Source: Syncephalastrum monosporum B8922 (lineage: Eukaryota > Mucoromycota > Mucoromycetes > Mucorales > Syncephalastraceae). From it: a stretch of DNA of 64,000 nt. The position numbers were made by a program, and so were the translations under genes. The notes under the pieces are model-generated. The model searched no databases and had not been told where the DNA came from. It worked only from the letters and a program-made list of their open reading frames with translations. Below, in pieces: positions 11,592 to 22,021 of this stretch (position 1 is the first letter of the stretch; the number at the start of each line of letters is the position of its first letter). The stretch covers positions 124,001 through 188,000 of the forward strand of contig JNEN01000859.1 of assembly GCA_000697355.1 (NCBI GenBank), read 5' to 3'.

Positions 11592-13048
11592 ATCAGACAC
11601 ATACTTTCATATCTAGCTCGACACAATTCTCCTTATATGATACCTCTTGCATAAGCTGCTCATACCTCAAAATTTAAAATTTACAATAATAAATGCTATA
11701 ATTACCATTGTCTGAACATCACTACACGAGTGTATCAATGTTTTCATGAGAGATTCACACGCAAACCTTTGGAATGTGGGCCGAACGAGCGCCCGATCCA
11801 TGTTGACGCAATGATTATCAGACCTCTTTATCACCAAATACGAGGTCTGCTGATAACTGGTGCTCCGCTATCATTGTTTATCCGCATCCTCACTATCATA
11901 CTTGGCATTTTTTTTCAGCGCATGGTTTACACGTGCCCTTTGTTTATCACTGGAATTAAAGATTTCTACTCCAAAGCGTTCCATCAGATACGCTATGCGC
12001 GGAAATGATTTTCAGACCGTCAGCCGTGCAAATTTTGAGGTATTTACTTTTTGAGGCTTCACAGTCAGACTTCATCCAACTGCATAATTGTTTCTTTGTA
12101 GAAAGCTCATCTCAGGGAATGCTTTCTAAATAAGAAGTGATTCAGCACTGGTTTATCTATGCATTGCACGTCATCAAGGGGGGAGGGAGCAACACAACTT
12201 GGTAGCTCTCTGACATAGTAGTTCATCGCATCAGTGGTCCAGAATGGCGGTCCATGTCAAAGAACAGCCGCATCTTGCTGTATATATCAACCTCGGGCAC
12301 ATGTATCCCGCTACAGAAAGAAAGAGGTCAAATACAGTACTTTTAAAACTTCACTGCTCCTAATACTGTAGATGTCCAATATAATGGATTTGCACATCAT
12401 AACAGAAAGTAATAGCGCGATCAATCTATATATCTTATATACATATTGGGTGACGCTTGTTCTGGCAGAAAAAGATTCAGCTCTTGGAGCTTCATTCAGT
12501 TGTATAATATGCTCATGAGACAGCAAATCAGGGTATAGACAAGAAAACTGTATGACAGCAGACTACTTTTTTAACACATTGTTTCTCATACTCGCATGTA
12601 CAATGTCAAAGAAACTCTTATCTATCAGCTAATTTCATTTGTGACAAATACAGTACACAGTAATGTGAAAACCGCTCGCGACCAAGCCCTCTGCTCAAAA
12701 GCAATGTATAATACAATAATTGTAGCATTACATCTATGTACAAGCTATGTCCGAGCTTATTTAATTCCTCGCTCTCCCCGGTTCTACTTTTTCTGCACAG
12801 GACCAGATATCAAGCGAGTTGCATCAAGGTCAGTGTTTAATCTATTCGGAGCTCACGATGTTCGTGGAACAGTCCGTGCGCGGACCATCCTCATTGACAC
12901 CGGTTAAAGGCTATGATTCTTTGTAAATGCCCATGACGCACGCAGGTTTAAATAAAAAGGTACAGTGTATCGTTAGCAAGTCATAAAAAGGGTAACGTAT
13001 TCTACAAGTGCAATATGTACAGACATCCTATAGTGTAAAAGCCGCGTC
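11592..13048. other. Intergenic region, nothing recognised
   Basis: AT-rich DNA between two convergent genes (the orphan ending at 11591 and the ThrE-like gene ending at 13049). Short ORFs are present but have AT-driven composition and no family motif. It should contain the two 3' untranslated regions. No tRNA-like cloverleaf was seen by eye. Confidence 0.5.
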
Positions 13049-14622
13049 TCAGAATGTGATGTCGCCCAACCAGTCCTTTTTCTTGTACGGCCGCTCTTTG
13101 CCGTTTGTTTGTGGAGGCGTTTTGAGGAGCACATCGGCCAGCTTACGCACAGGAAATAGCACAACCGTTGCGAGGACCAGTCCTACCGAGACTGAGACGG
13201 CAATGATCATCATATGAGACGAGAACACGATGCCCTGCTGGCCCGCGTTCAGAATGATGGACGTTTCTGTCATTTTCGACGACGATGCCAGGACTTGGCC
13301 GAAAGAATCAAGCGACGATGAAACACCAACGGATCCAGGCACTAAAAACAGGAGGCCCATAATCATGTCGACGAAGCCGACGGTGGCCGTGATACGGCAG
13401 TGCACATGGGCCGCGGCGGCAACTGCGAACGCGGCCACCACGGTCGCAACATGCGGATATGCCACAAAGTGGTTGCGGCAGAGCGAGTGGGTGCAGTGTG
13501 ACAGAGTTGCAAGCAGGAGGAAAATTGGGTATTTGCGCTGAGGTGCTCTTAGGATGACTACGTTGGCTGCGGTGAAGCCGGGCACCCATAGAAAGTCGTA
13601 ATACCACGGTAGTGCATGGCACATGGCGTCGGACTGCACGAGCGCGAGGGAGGAGAACAAGAGTTGGTGCGTGCTTGCGCCAATGGCAAGACCAAAGCCG
13701 AGCAAGAGAGAGTAGACGAGGGTCGTTGCGAGCTGCAGCGTGCCTGAAGCAACGGCACCTGAGGCCATTTCCAAGACAGAAACCAATGTGGAGTAGCCAG
13801 GTAACAGACTCACGACACCGCCGATTGAAAGGGCATAAAAACAGCTAGTCTGGAGGCGGGATGCTATTGCCGCAGCCAAAAAACCCACCACGCCGGCCAT
13901 GAGCACATCGAAGATGCTCGTGAAGCGTGTCAGTGCTGAAGAGATGTGCACACCAGCGGCGAGTATGACACCTAAGAAAAAAGCTAAAGCCATGTCGATC
14001 CATCCGCCGTTGAAAAAGAGAGGCACACTTGTACTGCTTGCTGCACCATACGCAACGAGGCGGAGCCAAGTTGGGTAGAGCGATTGCTGATCTAAATGAT
14101 CAAGCCTTGCAGTTGCGGCTGTGAGCGTGATTTGGTCGGTCAGCACCGCTTCCATAATCTCAAAAAGGCACAGCAGGTTGTGAAGATCCAATCCTGGCGT
14201 CACCTTGACCAGCTGCGCCGTGGATAAAGTGTTTTCTAGAGAACAAAACGGTAAAATAAGAAGCACGAACAACCACTTTACACCTTACCTGGACCGAACG
14301 TGACTAAAAGAAAGCCAGGAAAATAACCGAGTTGGGCTTGAAGGTCTAATTTAGCCATCAGGAGCTGATTGCAATGATCAATCCGGTGATACGGTGCGCC
14401 AAAGGCCACCAGTTGTTTTGAAAACCGTAATAGAAACAAAGGCGCTTGCTGCTGCGTATCCACCGTGCTGGACGTGGACCAGCTCGGATGGGACGAGTTC
14501 AAGAATGAGCGGCGTATCAGTTGGGTGTCCTCGGCACAGGTGGAAGGAATGGCGATGGCACACCAAGGCACGGATTTGGATTTTTTATGGTGATAGTATC
14601 GGCTAGATGGTTTTTCCAACAT
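13049..14622 (-). CDS. ThrE/Prm10-like multispanning membrane protein
   Basis: Two exons, 14622-14289 and 14235-13049, join across GA-AAAC to give 506 aa. The N-terminal half contains the ThrE entry motif (RFSKQLVAFGAPYHRIDHCN, then GYFPGFLLVTFG). The remainder has about ten hydrophobic helices, including WIDMALAFFLGVILAAGVHI, ALSIGGVVSLLPGYSTLVSV, a second set with VDMIMGLLFLVPGSVGVSSS, and MMIIAVSVSVGLVLATVVLF. The order of an N-terminal ThrE domain then a second ThrE-like helical domain is that of fungal Prm10-type proteins (DUF1212), related to bacterial threonine/serine exporters. The yeast homologue is pheromone-regulated; transport activity in fungi is not proven. The stop is TGA at 13049-13051. 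Confidence 0.85.
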
Positions 14623-14904
14623 GATACCGAATTCGTGATGCGACCATACGAAGCGAAAAGGAAGAAGCAGAAAATGGAAAGGGCAAATGTAGGTAATAGA
14701 ATCGACGGCTCGTTTCGATTTATATATGGACCATAGACGAGGTGATGATGTGATGCGAGCAAGACATTCTTTGTTTTTAGTATGTGTGCATTATATTATA
14801 AAATGTGTGTTTGTGCTGGTGGCGTGTGCGTTGATTGTATGTATCCTCCGAGTGGGTGGCTCTAACCTTCGCCCATCTCATATGTATCCTTTTCTGTCCT
14901 CACT

Positions 14905-15501
14905 CTACCAGTGGGCAGCCGAGGGCGGGGGCTGTGGGCGGTCTATGTCGTTGTTTTTGATCATGCATGAGTAAAACGCAAGTGCAAGCGCGGCCCTCTT
15001 ACTTTTATAGACCGGTTGGCGTTCATAAGCATTCGGGCTGACTTCACGCGGGTTTCGCTTTTTCTTCTTCTTATGCTGACAATGTCTGTGCTTTCTCTCG
15101 TCGCTTGATGAATCTGAGTCGCTGCTACTGCTGCTGCTGCTGTCACTGTCGGAATCTTCTTCAGAAGACGACTCGCCTACCGCGCGTGGTTTATGGTAGA
15201 TACAGCAGACTAGGAATACACACATGAGCCACATTTTTCCTCAATGTCTTTTCAGCTTACTCTTTGACTTTTTTTTGCCCATATTCTCATTATCGACCAC
15301 ATTGTCGTCCCAGCGAATGGCTCGTGGCCGGCGCACGTTCATGTCGCCGCGGAGACGCAGAATACCGACATCCTCGTCCTCTTGGCTCTGCTCGCCTCCA
15401 CTTTGACTCTCTTCCTGCGCGGGATCCACCGTCAACGTCCGGGATCCATGGCTGGGACTCGCAGTACTGTCCCGCATTCGATGCGATGTCGCCGGATGCA
15501 T
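14905..15501 (-). CDS. YPI1: Protein phosphatase 1 inhibitor, Ypi1/inhibitor-3 (PPP1R11) family
   Basis: Ypi1-type proteins bind and regulate the PP1 catalytic subunit (Glc7). Exons 15501-15261 and 15209-14905 rejoin the hallmark motif exactly: IRWDDNVVDNENMGKKKSK continues into ICCIYHKPRAVGESS after splicing. The N-terminus is Ser/Gln/Glu-rich. The C-terminal part has a Ser/Asp block and a His/Lys block (KHRHCQHKKKKK), as in inhibitor-3. The predicted length is 181 aa. A GTAAGG to CAG intron may lie in the 5' leader just before the ATG at 15499-15501. A further intron with donor near 15000 could alter the last 35 residues, so the C-terminal end is uncertain. Confidence 0.88.
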
Positions 15502-15800
15502 GCTGAATAAATATAGAAAGACGGAAAGAAATCGAAACACTCGCCTTACTTGCGGTGAACGAAAATTGTTCACGACCCCGTTGTTCGCATGATCCAAAAA
15601 AAAAAAAAAGTGGAGACACTAAAACAGGTGGCGTGCATTAAAGCCTGTATTCCAAGAAGACAGAGACTAAGGATGCTACGAGTATCAGGGGTACTTCTGC
15701 ATACCACACCTAGCTGCCCGTCTTCTCTTCTGGTTCCATCCATCATATACACCCGTATACGACGCATAAGTTTTGAGATAAAAAAAAAAAGGGCTGTATA

Positions 15801-16787
15801 TTAAAATATCCATGGGATCAGGGACGCCTTGCGCGGCGCGGCTGGAAACTTTGACTCGTACCATGTTCTGGTATTGCGCGCGCGTACACATAGATATGCG
15901 GCCGAACCAAGTTGGAACCCGAGTGCGAACAAATGCTGCGATATCAAAGCCATCCCCAAAAACGATACTATCTCCCCGAGCTATACGAGTATCCGATTAG
16001 ACTTGCCTCAAAGGAACCCTCTATCATATGCATCTGACTTACATAATGGGGACACCAGACATAACGGAAGAGCCCTTCCTGAGGTATCTGTGGAATGCAT
16101 CAGGACCCAAATGAGATACATAGTACCACTCTAGGATATACCTTGTACTCTTTGCTGCCGTGCTGACGCAACCTGGACAGTAATAAATGGTGGTAGTGGT
16201 TTGTGAGCTGACCAACGCAGAAAGCGGCAATGCCAAGCACAACTTGGTTCGGCACATAAGCGTAGGAAGGCACTCGCTCCGTGAGCAAAAACATGGCGAT
16301 AGCATAAGCGGCATACCCAAACGAAATGGAACAGGCGTCGCTTATCTGTGTGCTTCCTGAGTACTTGTGCACACAGAGTACTTCCTAAGAAACCAGTCAG
16401 CATACTTGCTTTTTTTCCAGAGGATAAAAGGAAGGATATTCACATAGACCCGCTTCAGGTAATGGATGCTATCAAAAAAGGTAACCAAGAGAACGTTGGA
16501 GGCCAGGTTGAAGCGCCTGGCATAGACGCACAACAGGATAGAGACCACAGCAGATGGACTGTAGATGAGTAGCATGCCTGTTTGCGACGGTATCTTCACA
16601 TATCATTAGCTGCCAGCATGAGTATCCATAGTTCGTGTAGTAGTACCTGGCGCCCACGTTGGGTGACAAATTTCGAATAACCCAAGCGCGTTGCAGGATC
16701 AAGCTCACGTCGTATCGCACCATAGCATCCACCTACAATTGCAAGCGCAATGAAGATATTGACTGTGCTCGGGGGCGGTATATACAT
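15801..16787 (-). CDS. Steroid 5-alpha-reductase family enzyme (254 aa)
   Basis: The family reduces carbon-carbon double bonds conjugated to a carbonyl, using NADPH, in the ER membrane. Five exons close in frame: 16787-16647, 16593-16410, 16356-16142, 16087-16043 and 15980-15801, giving 254 aa, the usual SRD5A1/2 length. Motifs in order: LGYSKFVTQRGRQ joined to IPSQTGMLLIYSPS; FFDSIHYLKRVYVNILPF; FCVGQLTNHYHHLLLSRLR; IPQEGLFRYVWCPHY; and LGEIVSFLG through ARNTRTWYESKFP to the terminal IPWIF. The C-terminal nucleotide-binding signatures are intact. The exon 2 donor appears to be GC rather than GT. Alternatives are a Tsc13-type enoyl reductase or an SRD5A3-like polyprenol reductase; length and motifs favour SRD5A1/2. 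The natural substrate is unknown. Confidence 0.87.
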
Positions 16788-18296
16788 TTCAAAAGTGGGG
16801 AAAGAAAGACAGGGAAGGGAAGCAGCTACTTGCTGGGCGATCTTCTATTTTTTATTTGGCGCTTTAATTTCATTGTTCATCGAGCCCCTTACTTCTTGCG
16901 TGCATACGCATCTCACACAGGACATAGATGAGCTATTCACGAAGCTTTATCTGACAAACATTCTTTCAAACGACTTGAACTTATTAATCGGGCGTGGAGG
17001 ACGGATGATTCCATTCCAGAAGCTGGATTATGGTATGAGATCCAAGTGCGTGGATCTCTAGCGGTAATGGTAGCATGGGGCGGATTTAAAAATGCTTAAA
17101 TCCACAGTCTTACGAGAAGCTATGTGGATGCCTTTTTTATATTTGTCTGAGCTTGTGGGAATTCATGTGTCGGTATGTGTGATGGAGGACTGACGTGTGG
17201 TCTTAGCTGTCCGCCAACTGCCGGCGCTCGACGAGGCATACAAGGTGATATTGGCTGCGTTGGGCAAAGGCGGAGAGATTAATTAGAGCCGTACAGCAAT
17301 CCAGGTGTCACTCTTGGACGAAACCAAGCGAGTTTCACCGCCGTGTATAAAATAATATGTCCTGTAAGTAGCTTAACCCAGCAGGCGAATCCTATGCAGC
17401 CAGGCAAAGTTTTCGCCGTCGTGTTATTGGGTCGTATAATTTACCTCTGCGCAGCCAACATCTTGCTTGACAGCAGCTTCTTTTCCTGCTACCGAGATGG
17501 TTACTATATTCTTCAATTACTTTATTCTTTTCTTTTCTATTTTTTTTTTTTTTTTTTGCGAGTCTGGATGAAATCTGGAAATGTGGATTTGCGCTGCGGT
17601 AAAAGGGGATAGCGATACCTTTATATTGACACAAAACATTTGTCTAAGACTGGTTTGAGACCGGTAACATAGCTCACATTAGGTGTTGACGTTTCAATCA
17701 CTGTGCCGTTTAGCAGTGGATCTTTTTTCTCCCACATTGACCTCTTTTTCACTGTCTTCTGTACTTGCGTCTGTCGTCTTTATTCCCTTATTTTTTCTAT
17801 TGCATCTGTCAAATCATGGCGCGCACGAAAAAAGCGATCCGATCGACCTCAGCCTTAAGTTAAAGCCGCTCCTTCGTAGAAAAGGTCTAGTCTTGCCTCT
17901 ATACCCGGTCGTTGTATCGGTTGCTATCATGCACTTATTCAACTTCTCCATCGCCGGTTCTATTAACTGCATATTCAACCGTGAAGAAATATCCCGTACC
18001 GCTTCTCTTATCTAATGGCACAGTTCCATATGCAAGCTGCTCCTGCCATCGTACAATTAATCACAGGTACACCGTCCCTGATGAAAATATTTTGTTATCT
18101 TAATACTGGTTCTTTCTACTCAGCTGAATGAAACATATTGAAATCGATGAAGATACAGAAAAGGCCGCGTACGCAAAACAGACCCTGGCGCAAAAAGGAA
18201 AAGATCTGCGTATGGCGACATACGTTGTGAAGAATAAACTGTCGCGCCGTCGAAATAAAGGTACGGCTACAAAAAAAGGCAAGAGCAAGGCTGACG
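16788..18296. other. Gene-poor region, nothing firmly recognised
   Basis: AT-rich sequence with homopolymers (for example a T-run near 17540-17557). A 110-codon frame at 17683-18015 is hydrophobic and pyrimidine-driven and does not match a known family. It lies just ahead of the possible Fanzor relic and could include more of that decayed element. Promoter sequence for the reductase gene should lie just right of 16787. Confidence 0.45.
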
Positions 18297-18660
18297 GGCC
18301 AAGCACAGCACAAGACGAAAAGCTGTCGGTCATGATAACAGCGTTCCGACTCTCAGCAATCATGGTCTCGAAGATAAGGCTGACAAAATCGATATTGGCA
18401 TCTTGAAATCGGAATGCGACGCCGCTGCAAGGAGTCTTGCCCTCAGCGGCACTGATTATGGCGTGTGTACGCTGGCAGTGTCGGTGGGCTTGGAGAGGCC
18501 AACCCCGTTCGTAGTTCTCAAGACCACCGCCGTGGACATCCACATCCGCTCCTTAGCGAACAAACACGCGCGGCTGCGCGAGCGAAGAAAGCGATATCAA
18601 CCTGACGTGAGTCAGAACGAGGCATTACTCGTGCACCTCAACTCGAACAAAGGCTTCTCC
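18297..18660 (+). pseudogene. Possible TnpB/Fanzor-like nuclease relic
   Basis: One frame reads ADKIDIGILKSECDAAARSL, then ALSGTDYGVCTLAVSV, then FVVLKTTAVDIHIRSL and HARLRERRKRYQPDVSQNEA. The G-x-D-x-G motif with its hydrophobic follow-on, and then a Lys/Arg-rich helix with RRKR, resemble the RuvC-I strand and bridging region of TnpB and eukaryotic Fanzor proteins that are common in Mucorales genomes. The downstream RuvC and zinc-ribbon parts are not evident. An upstream overlapping frame (18128-18406, Lys-rich) may be an earlier part separated by a frameshift. The sequence then degenerates into pyrimidine-rich DNA and an A-run at about 18827-18845. I read it as a broken transposon-derived copy; the family assignment is tentative. 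Confidence 0.35.
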
Positions 18661-19387
18661 CTTTCTGGGGTCCTCCAAGCACAACAGACCTTTCAGTTCC
18701 GCTCCTTCCTCGCTCCTTCTTTGCTCTTCTTCCTCTCCGCTCCCTCTGGGTTCGTCTTTCCCCGTTTGCGACCCTCTAGCCAAGGCAGTCGGTGGCCGGG
18801 ACCACCGTTGAAACTCCCCCTTCCCAAAAAAAAAAAAAAAAAAAAGAAAAATTTCCCAGCGCCAAATGCCTGCCCACGTCCATCGGTAAGTGCTTGTGGT
18901 TGATAAAAGGAAACTGAGACTCAAAAATGCATTCGTGCTGCACAGTCCAGATGAGCAGTGGCCAATGCGCCCCGAGCGTGTATCGACGACCCCGCTCTGG
19001 CATCTTAGGTGTGTAAAAGGAGCGAAGTGTAGTCTACGGAAACAGATTTCGGAACGAGATTTCGTAGACTAGTTACAGTATGTAAAGCATAAGTGTTCCA
19101 CGCATGCCTTTGATCATTGTCTATAAACGTGTGGAGAGCACTCTTTCTTTCGCATCTATTCCCACTTTTGTTTTACTCAGAGAGTCAGATATTTGGAACG
19201 GACAACGATGATCATGAAAGCAATGATATAATATGTTTTTCTGGTCATGGGGCTTACCCTGATGCTGGTGAGGGAATGGCCAATCGGAGCACACTGCCGC
19301 ACAAATTGCGCAGTAACTTCAGACCATACGCATGAAAGAATAAAGAAACCCTTTCTTCTCTTTCCATCAAGTCAGTTGTCTTCGGCC

Positions 19388-20488
19388 ATGACAGTTGTCA
19401 AGCGACTCAACTCCACCCACTCTACCGAAACATCTGCAAACGGTTTGGAAGAACGAGCGTATGCCCCTCCAGTAGACGAAGCGGATGAAATGGACCCTGA
19501 CGCCAATACTTCCAATATGCACACGCTCCCAGAAATAATGAACGACCCAGCCTCCTTCAACCGTGCACATACCACCGATTTACCGTCCCCTGATATGGAG
19601 GAGCAAAATCGCGCTTGCACCAGCTTCGAAGTGGATCAAGGGTGCGCGAAGCACAACAAGATGCATACCAATGACAACGAATCTGACTGGACACGTTTCC
19701 TGAGCATGACACAGGAAAAGCACGACGATAATCAGCGCAAGATGTATATGGAGCTTTCCTCAGGCGTGAAACTGCAGATGATGAAAGATCTGTTCGCCAC
19801 CCTGTGCAGTGCCCGGATTGACAAAAAAGTTGACGCGCATGTCGTTTCATCCTTTGCATCGAGCGATGATACAGAGGTGGAGCTGCCTGACTACAAAAAC
19901 AAGTGGTTGAAAGAGGCCCTCAAGGAGGATGCATATGAGAAAGCCTACTATGCATTTGCATGCGACGACGAAGGTATTTTCGAGCTGCCCTCTCCGCCCA
20001 ATGGCATGTTAGAGGTGAGTTCATCCGACGAGCAGGGACAAGGTCTCTGCGACGGCTGTTACGAATACGGTCTGCCTGTTTACCACCCTGCCTCTGAGAA
20101 CAACAGAACTTGGCTAAAGCTCATTCTTAATCATGGTTTTATCCAGGCCCCATCTGCACGACCGACAGATGATGAAGAGAGAGTCCAACAGCGAAGAGTA
20201 AGAAACAGACGATTTGCCCTTGAGTACTTTGCCCGCCTCGAGGAAAAAGCGCAGGCTGATCTCTTTCAAGAGCAAAAGCGCAACGCCAAGGCAGCCATCG
20301 AGCTGCAGAACGAGATGCTGCTCTTAAAACAGGCGCGTGATAGACTAGCCCAGCTCACAGGTACTACCGCTTCGACAGCCGAACCCTTGAGTGGCACGAT
20401 TAGGACTCGGTCACCGCTTGCTACTGCTACCCCTTTGACACGTATGCCAGAAGAAGTTACCCTTCCACAAGAACGTGCGTCCGACTGA
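19388..20488 (+). CDS. Hypothetical protein with C-terminal coiled coil
   Basis: One long frame without introns. I place the start at the ATG at 19388 (366 aa), after a pyrimidine-rich leader; an upstream in-frame ATG at 19247 would add 47 residues of poorer composition. The N-terminal half is acidic and Ser/Thr-rich. The middle contains RFLSMTQEKHDDNQRKMYME, then KNKWLKEALKEDAYEKAYYA. A Cys pair sits in GLCDGCYEYGLPVYHP. The last third is a strong charged helix (RRFALEYFARLEEKAQADLF through NEMLLLKQARDRLAQL) typical of a coiled coil. No family is recognised. Such proteins often serve as scaffolds, but nothing here fixes a role. Confidence 0.65.
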   Translation: MTVVKRLNSTHSTETSANGLEERAYAPPVDEADEMDPDANTSNMHTLPEIMNDPASFNRAHTTDLPSPDMEEQNRACTSFEVDQGCAKHNKMHTNDNESDWTRFLSMTQEKHDDNQRKMYMELSSGVKLQMMKDLFATLCSARIDKKVDAHVVSSFASSDDTEVELPDYKNKWLKEALKEDAYEKAYYAFACDDEGIFELPSPPNGMLEVSSSDEQGQGLCDGCYEYGLPVYHPASENNRTWLKLILNHGFIQAPSARPTDDEERVQQRRVRNRRFALEYFARLEEKAQADLFQEQKRNAKAAIELQNEMLLLKQARDRLAQLTGTTASTAEPLSGTIRTRSPLATATPLTRMPEEVTLPQERASD

Positions 20489-21407
20489 CCATGAGGCTTA
20501 TATTGCTCGATTCTACCCCGGCTACCGACATCTGAAAAAGAAAGAGAAAAGCGATACGGCGATAAATCACAGACGTATGATCAAGGACAAGAAACTTCAT
20601 ATTCCATTGCAATAAACCTTTATTCGCAGTCAACTCAACATAATTTCTCAGCTTCATGTATGTCTAAAAGTTAGACGTATGACAAATAGTTTTAACCTGA
20701 TTTCTCGAGTATTGTACTTGAAACAAGATTATATTTGCAATAACTACTGAACTGCTTGCCATTGGGAATTCTACTATAAAAAATAGAGACTATACCATTT
20801 TTTTGATATCGAAGCATTAATGTATAAATACATGACATGCTTTGCTTCTCTACAGCGTGCGTAGTAAAAGCTTGCATAAACTTCTTGGTCAATATGAAAT
20901 AAGGGCTTACTCATGGTCATATTCACCTTCGCACCTCATGAGCAAACTATTGCACGAATAATACTGGAAGTTTGGTATAGCTCTTTTGTTATGCTGTGTG
21001 CCAGTGCAAAACGCCCTGCGGCACCTTCACGGATGTATCACCCACAGGCTCTAAGACCACGATCTACTCAACCAATGGGACGTCGAAATCTACAAAATGC
21101 ACATAGCCTCGCGAAGACTTCCAAGATGCAGTAGTGTATTGACGCGAGCAATCTATCGTAGCTGCAAAACAGAAAATGTATACTGCTGTTACATACAGAA
21201 CCCTTACATACAATGCACTATGTAGTGTGTCAACATTCATGATGAAGTAGTCAATATCAGGGCATGTGCACCAAACATACCTGTAGACGAAGATATGATA
21301 TTATTGGATAAAATTACAATGGATGAAGTAAAAGCAACATCCCTGAAAACCCAGCTCTAAAACCTCCGTGTAACGCATTCTTTCTTTCTTTCTCACTCAA
21401 CACGAGC
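20489..21407. other. AT-rich intergenic region
   Basis: No gene seen. It contains the 3' flank of the coiled-coil orphan and the promoter region of the small secreted peptide gene at 21408. A run of TTTCTTTC just before that ATG resembles the pyrimidine-rich leaders of other genes in this window. Confidence 0.5.
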
Positions 21408-21772
21408 ATGCGGTTATTTTTCTTTAGCATACTCTTTGCTTGTTTCATAATATCCTTGGTACGCGCCGACCAGTCGGTTGATAATGGCCAGGAAGACGAT
21501 GGAATCACCAGTGAGTAAAGTATACCGCCACGTATATGGAGTATGTTTATTAACTATACGAAGTCAACAACAGGATGAAAAACAGCAACATCTACATGGA
21601 TTCTCATAGTGACTCCATTGTGAAACGGGAAAATGAAGGCCCCGACCCCAAACTCGTTGGATGTGTGGATGCTTGCACAGCACGGTTCCGTAACCAGCGT
21701 CCTGTTCCGAACGTGAATGAATTCACCCTATGCAAAGCCCAATGCTTCTCTGTCTTTTCCAAACACAACTAG
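21408..21772 (+). CDS. Small secreted cysteine-containing peptide precursor (103 aa)
   Basis: Two exons, 21408-21510 and 21564-21772, join in frame (A plus TC) with a 53-nt intron; neither exon alone is a full gene. The N-terminus MRLFFFSILFACFIISLVRA is a textbook signal peptide with likely cleavage after ALVRA-type residues, followed by an acidic linker. A dibasic site (SIVKRENEG) suits Kex2-type processing and would release a C-terminal peptide of about 48 residues. That peptide has a regular Cys arrangement, GCVDACTARF and TLCKAQCFS, consistent with two disulfides. No known family is recognised. It could be an effector-like, antimicrobial or signalling peptide; only secretion is well supported. 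Confidence 0.6.
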
Positions 21773-22021
21773 TCTCAGAAGTACAGTAGTACATTAAACG
21801 CCGTTCGCTTCTTTTTGTCTCAAATAGAGAGAGCTATGATATAATTTTCAATATACGTCTGCTACTTTTGAGCTGCGCACATCTCTTAAAATGTCATTCA
21901 TAGATGAAGCTATCAGTAGTTGATGGTATACGAGTTTTATACCAAATGAAATATACATATGAATATAAAGAATTAAATTGAACAGAAAGTGACGAATAAT
22001 ACAATATAATTAAAGTAATCT

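Noticed and set aside
17815..17870. Plus-strand start MARTKKAIRSTSALS resembling the histone H3 N-terminus
   Set aside because: The frame stops after 15 codons and no histone fold follows in any frame; similarity is limited to MARTK.
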